A stretch of 64,000 nt of DNA from Chryseobacterium sp. (GTDB taxonomy: Bacteria > Bacteroidota > Bacteroidia > Flavobacteriales > Weeksellaceae), in assembly GCA_031286615.1 (NCBI GenBank), contig JAITUA010000003.1, forward strand, positions 1 to 64,000, written 5' to 3'. The position numbers were made by a program, and so were the translations under genes. The notes below the pieces were generated by a model. That model saw only the letters and a program-made list of their open reading frames with translations, did no database searches and was not told where the DNA came from. This document shows positions 24,876-32,616 of the stretch, piece by piece (positions within the stretch are counted from its first letter, which is position 1; each line of letters begins with the position of its first letter).

Positions 24876-25274
24876 ATGAACACACCACAACAATCACAAA
24901 AAAGAACAAAGATCATCTATTGGGTATTCACACTTTGGATGGCTCTGGGAATGGTTTCCACAGCAATTGTACAACTGATGAAAAGTAAAGATGAACTGCT
25001 CAACTTTACCAATTTGGGTTATCCTTCTTACCTGATGACCATTATCGGAATATGGAAAATATTGGGCGTTATTGCTATACTTATTCCCAAAAGTCTGCTA
25101 TTAAAAGAATGGGCTTATGCAGGATTTTTCTTCGTGATGTCAGGTGCTGTAATTTCCCATCTTATTGTAGGTGATACAGCAGGAAGAACTTTTCCCGCAA
25201 TATTATTATTAGTATTGGTTATTATTTCCTGGTATTTCAGACCTGCAGACAGAAAAATCACTATAATTGATTAA
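24876..25274 (+). CDS. DoxX-family small membrane protein
   Basis: 132 residues with four hydrophobic segments (IIYWVFTLWMALGMVSTAIV; IGIWKILGVIAILIP; WAYAGFFFVMSGAVISHLIV; TFPAILLLVLVIISWYF). The G(I)WKxLGhhAhLhP and EWAYAGhxFxhxGAhhSH stretches are the DoxX_2 signature. Fourth gene of the ArsR group, where this order (ArsR, SRPBCC, DUF1801, DoxX) recurs in many Bacteroidota. Role unknown, possibly membrane redox balance. Confidence 0.88.
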   Translation: MNTPQQSQKRTKIIYWVFTLWMALGMVSTAIVQLMKSKDELLNFTNLGYPSYLMTIIGIWKILGVIAILIPKSLLLKEWAYAGFFFVMSGAVISHLIVGDTAGRTFPAILLLVLVIISWYFRPADRKITIID

Positions 25275-25412
25275 TCTTTAGATGAAAAACACAGAAATTT
25301 TATCGAAGATAAAATCCTCGCGCCTTAAAAATATTCTCATTAGTATAATTTGCGCCTTTGCGATAATCCAACACTACAAACCAATTCAATCAATAATAAA
25401 TCAAAATTTGAT

Positions 25413-25967
25413 ATGAAAAAGAAACTGACACCAGAACAAATCAACGAACTTTTACAAACATTAAAAGCCCGTTTTGAAAAAAATATGAATCGTCACAAGG
25501 ACCTGAAATGGGAAAAAATCCAGCAAAAACTGGAAGCCAACCCTGAAAAAATATGGTCTTTACACGAAATGGAAACTACAGAAGGTGAACCCGACATCGT
25601 AGATTATAATAAAAAAACAGATGAATACTCTTTCGTTGACTGTTCTCCGGAAAGCCCGAAACGCAGAAGTCTTTGCTATGATTATCCAGCCTGGGATGCC
25701 CGAAAAGCCAACAAACCGGAAAGCAACGTCATCGACAAAGCTAAGGAAATGGGTATTGAACTTTTAACAGAGGAACAATACCGCAGCCTTCAGGAACTTG
25801 GAAAGTTCGATCAAAAGACCTCAAGCTGGATAAAAACGCCATCACAGGTAAGAGAACTCGGAGGTGCCCTTTTCTGTGACAGACGATACAATACTGTATT
25901 TACTTACCACAATGGTGCAGATTCTTATTATGCAGCAAGAGGATTTAGAGGAATCCTAAAAATATAA
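25413..25967 (+). CDS. DUF4256 family protein
   Basis: 184 residues from the ATG at 25413. Visible family hallmarks: LLQTLKARFEKNMNRHKDLKW, SLHEMETTEGEPDIV, FVDCSPESPKRRSLCYDYPA, TEEQYRSLQELGKFDQKTSS and GGALFCDRRYNTVFTYHNGA. DUF4256 members are around 185 residues and usually sit with DoxX/SRPBCC genes, as here. Biochemical function unknown. Spacer to the DoxX gene (138 bp) contains no promoter that I could identify, so it may belong to the same transcript. Confidence 0.85.
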   Translation: MKKKLTPEQINELLQTLKARFEKNMNRHKDLKWEKIQQKLEANPEKIWSLHEMETTEGEPDIVDYNKKTDEYSFVDCSPESPKRRSLCYDYPAWDARKANKPESNVIDKAKEMGIELLTEEQYRSLQELGKFDQKTSSWIKTPSQVRELGGALFCDRRYNTVFTYHNGADSYYAARGFRGILKI

Positions 25968-25992
25968 GGAGAATTATCTTTATCAGAATACA

Positions 25993-26952
25993 TTAGGAAT
26001 CTCTCAACCAGGGAGATTCCACACTCCAGAAGATAATTTTTACTCCAAGATAATTTTCAGCATATTCTACAAATTCTTCTTTGGTAAAAGGCTTTTTAGT
26101 TTTTGGATTTGTATAAGTGAGAGTAGGTTCCTGAACCGCCATGGCAACTAAAGACAGCTTTCCCTTGTATTGATTAAAAAAAGGATAAGAGTTTTTCATC
26201 TGCCCTTTTTTATTCGGAACAATATCTGGTCCTCCCAATCCTATATTATTTTTATAAGCAAAATCAAATAGCCTGGACATGTATTGATGGTCATTGTCCC
26301 ATTCACAGGGAAAGAAATTAACATACTGCAATACATTGGATTGATGGAAAGCATTTCTCGTAAACTTCAGATTTTCCAGTTCAGCCTGAAAATAACGGTC
26401 ACAGCTAAAACCTGTTTTATCTGCTTTCATTTCTATATCTATTGAAGTTTCAGGAAGATTAATTCCTTGAATTTTGCCGTCAAACTTTTGCGCCAATGCT
26501 CCTATAAGCTTCTGAAATCTCTCCCGGACAGCAGGATTCCATTGCTGGGTAACCCATCCGCTTCCAACAGCTTTATTTTCCCCCGGATTATCATATTGAG
26601 GAACCAACCCTCCCGTATATTCTTTATCATTCAACAGATAATCAGGAATATATCTGGCCTGTGGCTCAAAAAACCTGTCCTGAAGCTGAATAAATAACTT
26701 TCTATTGATGGAAGTTAAGTATTCCAGGTCTTTTTCAATCACAGAAAAATCATACACATCCTTTGAGGTTTCCAAAGCTCTCCAGTTATAAACAATCTGC
26801 ACTCCTCCTATATCCTGACGGCTAATCATTTTTTCTATTTTCCTAAGATCCCCTGATGAAGTATAAATATAATTCTGAGGAGTCTGCCCTGATATAAAAT
26901 GCAGACCAAGCATCAGCAATCCCAATCCCAGTACTTTAGTAATCTTTCTCAT
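25993..26952 (-). CDS. secreted glycoside-hydrolase-like (TIM-barrel type) protein
   Basis: 319 residues from the ATG at 26952, which begins a signal peptide (MRKITKVLGLGLLMLGLHFI). The mature part reads like a (beta/alpha)8 enzyme of the GH-A type: GVQIVYNWRALETSKDVYDF (strand 2, with the W-R-x-L-E motif), GINLPETSID (candidate acid Glu) and LVAMAVQEPTLTY with IIFWSVESPW near the end. I cannot place it in a CAZy family. The 30 residues upstream of the chosen start are basic and unlikely as a signal. Alone on the minus strand. Confidence 0.55.
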   Translation of the reverse strand: MRKITKVLGLGLLMLGLHFISGQTPQNYIYTSSGDLRKIEKMISRQDIGGVQIVYNWRALETSKDVYDFSVIEKDLEYLTSINRKLFIQLQDRFFEPQARYIPDYLLNDKEYTGGLVPQYDNPGENKAVGSGWVTQQWNPAVRERFQKLIGALAQKFDGKIQGINLPETSIDIEMKADKTGFSCDRYFQAELENLKFTRNAFHQSNVLQYVNFFPCEWDNDHQYMSRLFDFAYKNNIGLGGPDIVPNKKGQMKNSYPFFNQYKGKLSLVAMAVQEPTLTYTNPKTKKPFTKEEFVEYAENYLGVKIIFWSVESPWLRDS

Positions 26953-27067
26953 TAAAATCAATTTTGCATAGTCAATCATTTTCCGTGCCCAAACCCGTTT
27001 TTTATGTATAAAAGCTTTAAAACAGGCCTTATTTATCAACATTTTTTTAATATTTAAATAGTATTGT

Positions 27068-27075
27068 TATTTTTG
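27068..27075 (+). promoter_or_regulatory. -7 promoter box upstream of the secreted protein gene
   Basis: TATTTTTG fits TAnnTTTG, 32 bases before the start at 27108. No clear -33 TTG. The neighbouring gene at 27989 has a similar ACTATTGTTATTTTAG stretch before it. Confidence 0.4.
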
Positions 27076-27107
27076 GAATTCAAAATTTAATTGTATCAAT
27101 TTTGGAT

Positions 27108-27827
27108 ATGAAAAAAATATTTATTTTTATATCTGTACTCCTATCTACAGTATTCTACACACAAAAATGCACTGACTTACAGCAAAGTATAAATTCTAAT
27201 GGTCATTTCAATATATCTTTTACAGAAAAACTGTTTGATAGTTTCTCTGAAACCATTCCCGAAGTAATCAATATAGAAGAAAATAGTCAGGATAATCTTA
27301 AACTATTTCAAAATGAATTTCCAGAAATATATGATGGCAAGTGTTTAAAAATAAAGACGAAAAGATATACAGAATATTTTTTTTGTGACAAAGATCAAAG
27401 AGACCAAGTTCCCAAAGACCGTAATAATACTTTAGGAAAATTTAAGCTTATTTCTATAATAGATAATTTTTATTTTTTTAAATACTCTGGGTTTGAAATC
27501 AGTGGTTACCTAATGTATAATGCAAAGGATCATTCATTTTATTCTTTTGTGAGTAAGCCTATAATTTCACAAGACAAAAAAATCCTTTATTCCTATAATA
27601 ATGATTATTATGGATTTGAATTAAATATCTTAACTTTAGATAACTATAGTGAATTAACCTATCACTTAAATGGGGATTTTGATATCAAAGATCTTAAGCT
27701 CACACAATTAAAAAACACTGACCGTTATTCTATAATAATGAATCTAATACAAAAATTTATAAACAGAGATCAGGATAATAACATTACAGGAACACAGTAC
27801 TGTGATAGAAAAATAAAAATTAATTAA
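27108..27827 (+). CDS. secreted uncharacterised protein
   Basis: 239 residues from the ATG at 27108. The first 19 residues (MKKIFIFISVLLSTVFYTQ) form a signal peptide. The rest is rich in aromatic and acidic residues with two short Cys-containing parts (KCTDL near the start, QYCDRKIKIN at the end; also GKCLKIK and YFFCDKDQ), so disulfides are possible after export. No family recognised. It lies alone before the lipoprotein gene and may have arisen as a related secreted protein; there is no evident sequence similarity between the two. Confidence 0.6.
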   Translation: MKKIFIFISVLLSTVFYTQKCTDLQQSINSNGHFNISFTEKLFDSFSETIPEVINIEENSQDNLKLFQNEFPEIYDGKCLKIKTKRYTEYFFCDKDQRDQVPKDRNNTLGKFKLISIIDNFYFFKYSGFEISGYLMYNAKDHSFYSFVSKPIISQDKKILYSYNNDYYGFELNILTLDNYSELTYHLNGDFDIKDLKLTQLKNTDRYSIIMNLIQKFINRDQDNNITGTQYCDRKIKIN

Positions 27828-27988
27828 ACATACCAAACAATAATTAAAATTATTGTTTTTTCTTAAAAATCATTTTCTGAAATACTAATTTTCATCATAA
27901 AATAATTATCTCTTCATATCCTATTTTTAATATACAAATACTATTGTTATTTTAGCGGCATAGAAATTTGATTTTAACAATTAAGGAT

Positions 27989-28492
27989 ATGAAAAAATTA
28001 ATCTTATTGGGCGCTGTATCAGCTTTTTTAATCAACTGTAATAAAAAAACTGAAGCTCCGGCTCCCAAGGCAGTGGCAGATACCATCGCTGCTGAAGAAC
28101 CTGTAATAGATACTCTTGGACCAAAATCGTTCTGCTATATCGGGGTAACAGGAAAAGACAGTGTTTTTGCTTCTATTGATGACAATTTAGGAACCATCAC
28201 CGGAAAATTATCTTATAAAAACAGTGAGAAAGACAGCTCAAAAGGAGATGTTACCGGTTTCAAATCCGGAGATACCCTGAAACTGACTTATGAATTTGCC
28301 TCAGAGGGTAAAAAAAGCAAAAGAGATATTTACTTCATCCAGAAAGACAATGCTTTGACAGAAGGAATTGGAGATCATAAAGAGGAAGACGGACAGTCTA
28401 AATATGCGGATGAGAAAAAAATCAGCTATAAAGACGGACAGAAACTAAACACTGCAGACTGTAAAGTAGTGAGTGAAGCGTTAAAAAAATAA
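27989..28492 (+). CDS. lipoprotein of unknown function
   Basis: 167 residues from the ATG at 27989. MKKLILLGAVSAFLINC is a lipoprotein signal with LINC as lipobox. After an Ala/Pro/Glu linker the domain runs from SFCYIGVTGKDSVFASIDDN to the end and alternates beta strands (GKLSYKNSEKDSSKGDVTGF, GDTLKLTYEFASEGKKSKRD). The layout recalls small membrane-anchored beta-barrel proteins conserved in Chryseobacterium; I do not know a function. Ends in a terminator shared with the convergent aldolase gene. Confidence 0.7.
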   Translation: MKKLILLGAVSAFLINCNKKTEAPAPKAVADTIAAEEPVIDTLGPKSFCYIGVTGKDSVFASIDDNLGTITGKLSYKNSEKDSSKGDVTGFKSGDTLKLTYEFASEGKKSKRDIYFIQKDNALTEGIGDHKEEDGQSKYADEKKISYKDGQKLNTADCKVVSEALKK

Positions 28493-28506
28493 TTCATGAT
28501 AAATAA

Positions 28507-28535
28507 AAAAACAGCCTTATCTCAAGGCTGTTTTT
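28507..28535. terminator. bidirectional intrinsic terminator
   Basis: 12-bp stem AAAAACAGCCTT / AAGGCTGTTTTT with loop ATCTC, serving the lipoprotein gene and the convergent aldolase gene. Confidence 0.85.
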
Positions 28536-28538
28536 ATT

Positions 28539-29573
28539 TTATGGTAATTCCGTTTCAATGATTTCAATAAATCGGTTTACAGCTTCATCACCTGTATTCC
28601 AGGAAGTAATAAGACGAATTGCCGAGAAATTTTCATCTACTTTTTTCCAGACATAAAATTCAAATTTTTCAGACAGGATCTCAATAAGGTCATTATTCAG
28701 AATAGGAAAAATCTGATTGGTATACGTATCTGAAAGAAATGCTGCTCCTTTTTTCTGCAATGCATTCTTAATTTTCATAGCCTGCTGATTGGCATGTTTC
28801 GCCAGGTCAAAATAAAGATTATCTTTCATCAGTTCCATAAACTGTATTCCCAACAGTCTTCCTTTAGCTAATAACGCCCCTTTCTGTTTGATGTTAAATG
28901 CAAAATCCTCCTGAACAACAGGATTATTAATAACAATAGCCTCTCCTATCAAAGCACCGTTTTTAGTTCCTCCAAGATAAAAAACATCCGTCAGAAGTGC
29001 TACTTTTTCCAGAGTAAGATCGCTGATTTCTGAGGTCAGCCCGTGTCCCAGCCTCGCCCCATCCATAAACAGGTATAATTTCTTTTCTTTACAAAATGCC
29101 GAAAGCTCTTCCAGTTCTTTTGCCTGATAAATAGTTCCCAGCTCTGTAGAATTGGATATATACACCAGCTTAGGCATCACCTGATGCGGCACATTGCTAT
29201 GTCCTTCTAAAACAGGAATAATGTCTGACGGTCTTAGCTTTCCATCTGCAGTTTCAATACTCAGTACTTTATGGCCTGTAGCTTCAATAGCTCCTGTTTC
29301 ATTATTCAGAATATGACCGGGAGCGGCAGAAATCACGCATTGATAAGGCTTTAAAATTGCTGAAATAACAATTAAATTAGCCTGCGTTCCTCCTGAAACA
29401 AAAAAAACTTCAGAATTCTGATTGTTGATTTTTTCTTTAATTAATATTTTGGCTTTTAATGAATACTCATCTTCTCCATATCCGGCCTGCTGTTCAAAAT
29501 TACTTTTTGTAAGCGCTTGTAGAATATTCGGGTGACATCCCTCTGAATAGTCGTTTTTGAATGAAAATTTCAT
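28539..29573 (-). CDS. low-specificity L-threonine aldolase
   Basis: 344 residues, PLP fold type I. FFVSGGTQANLIVISAIL (cofactor-phosphate helix), GHILNNETGAIEATGH, LVYISNSTELGTIYQ, LYLFMDGARLGHGL (Asp that binds the pyridine N) and FYLGGTKNGAL with Lys204 as the PLP Schiff base. These are the beta-eliminating lyase / threonine aldolase motifs. It cleaves L-threonine or allo-threonine to glycine and acetaldehyde in the cytoplasm. Divergent from the DtxR-type regulator gene; no evident link. Confidence 0.85.
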   Translation of the reverse strand: MKFSFKNDYSEGCHPNILQALTKSNFEQQAGYGEDEYSLKAKILIKEKINNQNSEVFFVSGGTQANLIVISAILKPYQCVISAAPGHILNNETGAIEATGHKVLSIETADGKLRPSDIIPVLEGHSNVPHQVMPKLVYISNSTELGTIYQAKELEELSAFCKEKKLYLFMDGARLGHGLTSEISDLTLEKVALLTDVFYLGGTKNGALIGEAIVINNPVVQEDFAFNIKQKGALLAKGRLLGIQFMELMKDNLYFDLAKHANQQAMKIKNALQKKGAAFLSDTYTNQIFPILNNDLIEILSEKFEFYVWKKVDENFSAIRLITSWNTGDEAVNRFIEIIETELP

Positions 29574-29626
29574 AGAGTAAAAGTAAAAAAAGTTAAAATA
29601 ACAAGAGTGAACTTTTCATTTTATTT

Positions 29627-29656
29627 TGTTAGATTTGTATTGAAAATCATCTAACA
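29627..29656 (+). promoter_or_regulatory. promoter box and inverted repeat ahead of the DtxR-family regulator
   Basis: -7 box TAGATTTG (29630-29637) lies inside an inverted repeat TGTTAGAT (29627-29634) / ATCTAACA (29649-29656), separated by 14 bases, just before the TTG start. The overlap suggests autoregulation by the DtxR-type protein; the inner bases are not symmetric, so support is moderate. Confidence 0.5.
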
Positions 29657-29658
29657 TT

Positions 29659-30312
29659 TTGAAAACAACCCTAACAGAAGAGAATTACCTGAAAGCTTTG
29701 TTTCATTTAGTTGACAATGAAGGAAAGGTTACGATTAATGAGCTCAGCAAATTTTTGAATGTAAAAATGCCGAGTGTCAATAATATGATGAAAAAGTTTG
29801 CAGAGAAAAAGTGGGTCATTTATGAAACCTACAAACCTTTAATCGTTACCGAAAGCGGAAGACGGGAAGCTGCTCTGGTAGTCCGAAAGCACAGACTTAC
29901 CGAAATGTTTCTGGTTAAAAAAATGAATTTTGGCTGGGAAAACGTTCATGAGATCGCGGAACAGCTTGAGCACGTACATTCTCAAATCTTCTTTGATAAA
30001 ATGGACGAAATTCTGGATTATCCTAAATTTGATCCCCATGGAGAACCTATTCCTGATAAAGACGGCAATATTATTTCTCAGGATCTGCAGAAACTAAGCC
30101 ATTGTGAACCCGGTGAAAATGTTACTTTCGCCTCAGTCACTTTATCTGACGACGCTTTTTTAACCTATCTCAACGATCGGAAACTGCTTCTCAACACCAA
30201 AGTAAAAGTCGTTAAAGTGGAAAGCTTTGATAAATCAATGACTATAGAAATTGATGGAAAGACGGAAATTTTAAGCAAAAAAGCAACTGAAAAAATATTG
30301 GTTAAGAAATAA
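29659..30312 (+). CDS. DtxR/MntR-family metal-dependent transcriptional regulator
   Basis: 217 residues starting at TTG (two bases after the inverted repeat). N-terminal winged helix (TEENYLKALFHLVDNEGKVT, LSKFLNVKMPSVNNMMKKFA), then the dimer/metal domain with VVRKHRLTEMFLVKKMNFGW, HEIAEQLEHVHSQIF and MDEILDYPKFDPHGEPIPD (the HxxxExxx(E)H metal residues), then a C-terminal FeoA/SH3-like domain. Such proteins repress manganese or iron uptake when metal is bound. It stands alone with its own terminator, so its targets lie elsewhere. Confidence 0.88.
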   Translation: MKTTLTEENYLKALFHLVDNEGKVTINELSKFLNVKMPSVNNMMKKFAEKKWVIYETYKPLIVTESGRREAALVVRKHRLTEMFLVKKMNFGWENVHEIAEQLEHVHSQIFFDKMDEILDYPKFDPHGEPIPDKDGNIISQDLQKLSHCEPGENVTFASVTLSDDAFLTYLNDRKLLLNTKVKVVKVESFDKSMTIEIDGKTEILSKKATEKILVKK

Positions 30313-30331
30313 TCTTAACAATCGAAATAAG

Positions 30332-30364
30332 CCTCACAGACATTATAATCTGTGAGGTTTTTTC
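30332..30364 (+). terminator. intrinsic terminator of the DtxR-family gene
   Basis: 9-bp stem CCTCACAGA / TCTGTGAGG with loop CATTATAA, followed by six T. Confidence 0.85.
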
Positions 30365-30485
30365 ATTCCGGCAATATCACATTAAATATTTTCTTAATTT
30401 TTAGAAAAAGTGTATTTCCATTTCTGCAACTGTTAAAAAACGGTTAAACTCTCTTTTATAAAATACCTGAAAATTAATTTTTAAT

Positions 30486-30493
30486 TAGGTTTG
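30486..30493 (+). promoter_or_regulatory. -7 promoter box of the beta-lactamase gene
   Basis: TAGGTTTG fits TAnnTTTG; no good -33 TTG at normal distance. It implies transcription from about 30500 and a 60-base leader before the ATG at 30560. Confidence 0.45.
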
Positions 30494-30559
30494 CAGAATA
30501 TTCTACAGACTTTGTCTTTTCTGACAAATACCAACATTTTAATTATTACCAAAAAAATT

Positions 30560-31288
30560 ATGAAAAAAAGCATTCCGTTTTTTATTATTTCGATGTTATT
30601 AAGTCCATTTGCAAACGCTCAAGATACTAAGGTAAGAGATTTTGTGATTGAACCCCAGATTAAGCCCAACTTTTATATTTATAAAACTTTCGGAGTATTC
30701 GGGGGTAAAGAATATTCTACCAATGCTGTTTATCTGGTTACCAAAAAAGGAGTTGTCTTATTTGATGTGCCATGGCAGAAAACCCAATACCAAAGCTTGC
30801 TGGACACCATTCAAAAACGTCATAACCTTCCTGTTATCGCAGTATTTGCAACGCATTCACATGAAGACAGAGCCGGAGACTTAAGCTTTTATAACAACAA
30901 AGGAATTAAAACTTATGCAACAGAAAAAACCAATGAACTGCTGAAAAAAGACGGAAAAGCTACTTCTACAGAAATCATCAAAACAGGCAAACCTTACCGT
31001 ATTGGCGGGGAAGAATTTGTGGTAGACTTTCTTGGTGAAGGACATACAGCTGATAATGTAGTAGTATGGTTTCCAAAATATAAAATACTGGATGGAGGAT
31101 GTCTTGTGAAAAGCAAAGCAGCAGTTGACCTTGGCTATACAGGAGAAGCTAATGTAGCACAATGGCCGCAAACCATGACAAAACTGAAAAACAAATATTC
31201 ACAGGCAACCCTGATTATTCCGGGTCATGACGAATGGAAAGGAGGTGGACATGTTGAACATACGCTTGATCTTCTTAACAAAAAATAA
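30560..31288 (+). CDS. bla: subclass B1 metallo-beta-lactamase (IND/CGB-like)
   Basis: 242 residues from the ATG at 30560, the normal length; the longer frame upstream is leader. Signal peptide MKKSIPFFIISMLLSPFANA, exported to the periplasm. The B1 zinc ligands are all present: His99, His101 and Asp103 in ATHSHEDRAGD, His162 in GEGHTADN, Cys181 in DGGCLVKS and His223 in PGHDEWKGGGH. The wording (KTFGVFGGKEY, KKGVVLFDVPW, KKDGKATSTEIIKTGKPYRI) is that of the chromosomal IND and CGB carbapenemases of Chryseobacterium indologenes and C. gleum. It should open the beta-lactam ring, including carbapenems. The exact variant cannot be assigned. Confidence 0.93.
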   Translation: MKKSIPFFIISMLLSPFANAQDTKVRDFVIEPQIKPNFYIYKTFGVFGGKEYSTNAVYLVTKKGVVLFDVPWQKTQYQSLLDTIQKRHNLPVIAVFATHSHEDRAGDLSFYNNKGIKTYATEKTNELLKKDGKATSTEIIKTGKPYRIGGEEFVVDFLGEGHTADNVVVWFPKYKILDGGCLVKSKAAVDLGYTGEANVAQWPQTMTKLKNKYSQATLIIPGHDEWKGGGHVEHTLDLLNKK

Positions 31289-31327
31289 ATTAAAGAGCCC
31301 AGGCAAATGCCTGGGCTCTTTAATTTT
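31287..31327. terminator. bidirectional intrinsic terminator
   Basis: Long near-perfect hairpin with stem AAATTAAAGAGCCCAGGCA (19 bp) and its complement, loop of two to four bases, T run on either side. Shared by the beta-lactamase and the convergent class V aminotransferase; it begins at the lactamase stop codon. Confidence 0.88.
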
Positions 31328-31340
31328 AAAAATAAACCTT

Positions 31341-32516
31341 CTAATGATTGATATTTTCTAAAAGTTGTGATACTTTTTCAATTTCTTCCATCGTATTGAA
31401 ATAATGAGGAGATAACCGGATGGCATGATCTACATTTTTGGAGGTAAAATCAATTAATGCATCTCCTTTTTTATGCTCCTTAAAAAACACGTTGTTCTCA
31501 GTCAAAATTTTATGAACTTTTTCAACCCTTCCATCTGCCTGGCAAAAAGTAATAATACTGCTTAATCTATTTCCTTTATCCAAAACTCTGAAACCATTGT
31601 TTTGCAGATTATTCCTCAATGTATCTGCCAACGTACTATTGTACTGCTCAATCTTCTCCATACCAATAATATTGGCATATCGTAAAGCTTCTGCAAATCC
31701 CAACAAAGCAGCATAAGGCCTTTCAAAAAGTTCAAATCTTTTGGCTGAATCATTCAGCTGGAAATCATCAAAAGAACTCCATTGGGCTCCAATACTATCT
31801 AAAAACAAAGGATACATTTTCTGGTTTAACGCTTTGTCTGAAACATACAAAAACCCTGTTCCTCTCGGCCCTCTCATAAACTTCCTTCCTGTTGCCGTCA
31901 AAAAATCACAATTGATCTTTTCCACATCTACTATTATCTGACCTACAGACTGGCAGGCATCTACAAGATAAAGAACATCATATTGTTTACACAGCTTTCC
32001 TACTTCTTCTACATTCTGAATTAAACCGGAATTAGTAGGAATATGAGTTACCGCAATTAATTTAGGAGTATGTTTTTTGATTAATCTTTCAAAATCCTCC
32101 AGATCCAATTCATGGTCCGGTAGATTGGCAACCCTTATGATTTCAATATCATATCTTTTCTGCAAAGAAATAAAAGCAATCTGATTGGATATATAATCAT
32201 CATTGGTGGTAATGATAGAGTCTCCTTTTTTAAAAGAAATACTGGACAAAGCTTTTGCATAGCCATCTGTTGAGCTGCTTATAAATGCTATATTGGAAGG
32301 CCTGGTATTAATAAGTGCTGCGGTCTCTTCATAAAACTGATTGATAAGACCTGCGTTTTGTACCGCTGCAGCATAGCCTCCCAATTCCTGCTCTTCATAT
32401 AAAAACTTAACTGTAGCATCTACAACGGTCTTAGGCATTAATGAAGAACCTGCACTGTTTAAAAATATTTTATCTGAGCACCCTAAAGTATCCTGTCTTA
32501 TAACTTCTAAATTCAT
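31341..32516 (-). CDS. class V aminotransferase-fold PLP enzyme
   Basis: 391 residues. FLNSAGSSLMPKTVVDA (N-terminal), AFISSSTDGYAKALSSI (cofactor-phosphate loop), AVTHIPTNSGLIQNV, LYLVDACQSVGQI (PLP-binding Asp, Cys-Gln) and LTATGRKFMRGPRGTGFLYV with Lys212 as the PLP lysine. This is the cysteine desulfurase / isopenicillin-N epimerase / selenocysteine lyase branch, but no conserved desulfurase catalytic Cys loop was seen, so desulfurase activity is unlikely. Substrate unknown. It has a good promoter on the minus strand and is a single-gene unit. Confidence 0.8.
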   Translation of the reverse strand: MNLEVIRQDTLGCSDKIFLNSAGSSLMPKTVVDATVKFLYEEQELGGYAAAVQNAGLINQFYEETAALINTRPSNIAFISSSTDGYAKALSSISFKKGDSIITTNDDYISNQIAFISLQKRYDIEIIRVANLPDHELDLEDFERLIKKHTPKLIAVTHIPTNSGLIQNVEEVGKLCKQYDVLYLVDACQSVGQIIVDVEKINCDFLTATGRKFMRGPRGTGFLYVSDKALNQKMYPLFLDSIGAQWSSFDDFQLNDSAKRFELFERPYAALLGFAEALRYANIIGMEKIEQYNSTLADTLRNNLQNNGFRVLDKGNRLSSIITFCQADGRVEKVHKILTENNVFFKEHKKGDALIDFTSKNVDHAIRLSPHYFNTMEEIEKVSQLLENINH

Positions 32517-32533
32517 TTTGTCAATCCTTAAAG

Positions 32534-32565
32534 CAAATTTACTTTAGTTTTTCTGTATCCATCAA
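32534..32565 (-). promoter_or_regulatory. promoter of the class V aminotransferase gene
   Basis: On the minus strand TTG (32563-32565), 21-bp spacer, TAAATTTG (32534-32541), 18 bases before the start. Its upstream edge touches the terminator of tssK. Confidence 0.7.
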
Positions 32566-32566
32566 T

Positions 32567-32596
32567 AAAAAATCCCGAATTTTCATTCGGGATTTA
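32567..32596 (-). terminator. intrinsic terminator of the tssG-tssN-tssK unit
   Basis: Stem AAATCCCGAAT / ATTCGGGATTT, loop of four, followed by a T run on the minus strand, 20 bases past the tssK stop. Confidence 0.8.
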
Positions 32597-32616
32597 TATT
32601 TTAATGATGGGCTGTA

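Noticed and set aside
31341-32516. Cysteine desulfurase for Fe-S assembly
   Set aside because: No active-site cysteine loop of that family was seen; only the class V fold is supported.
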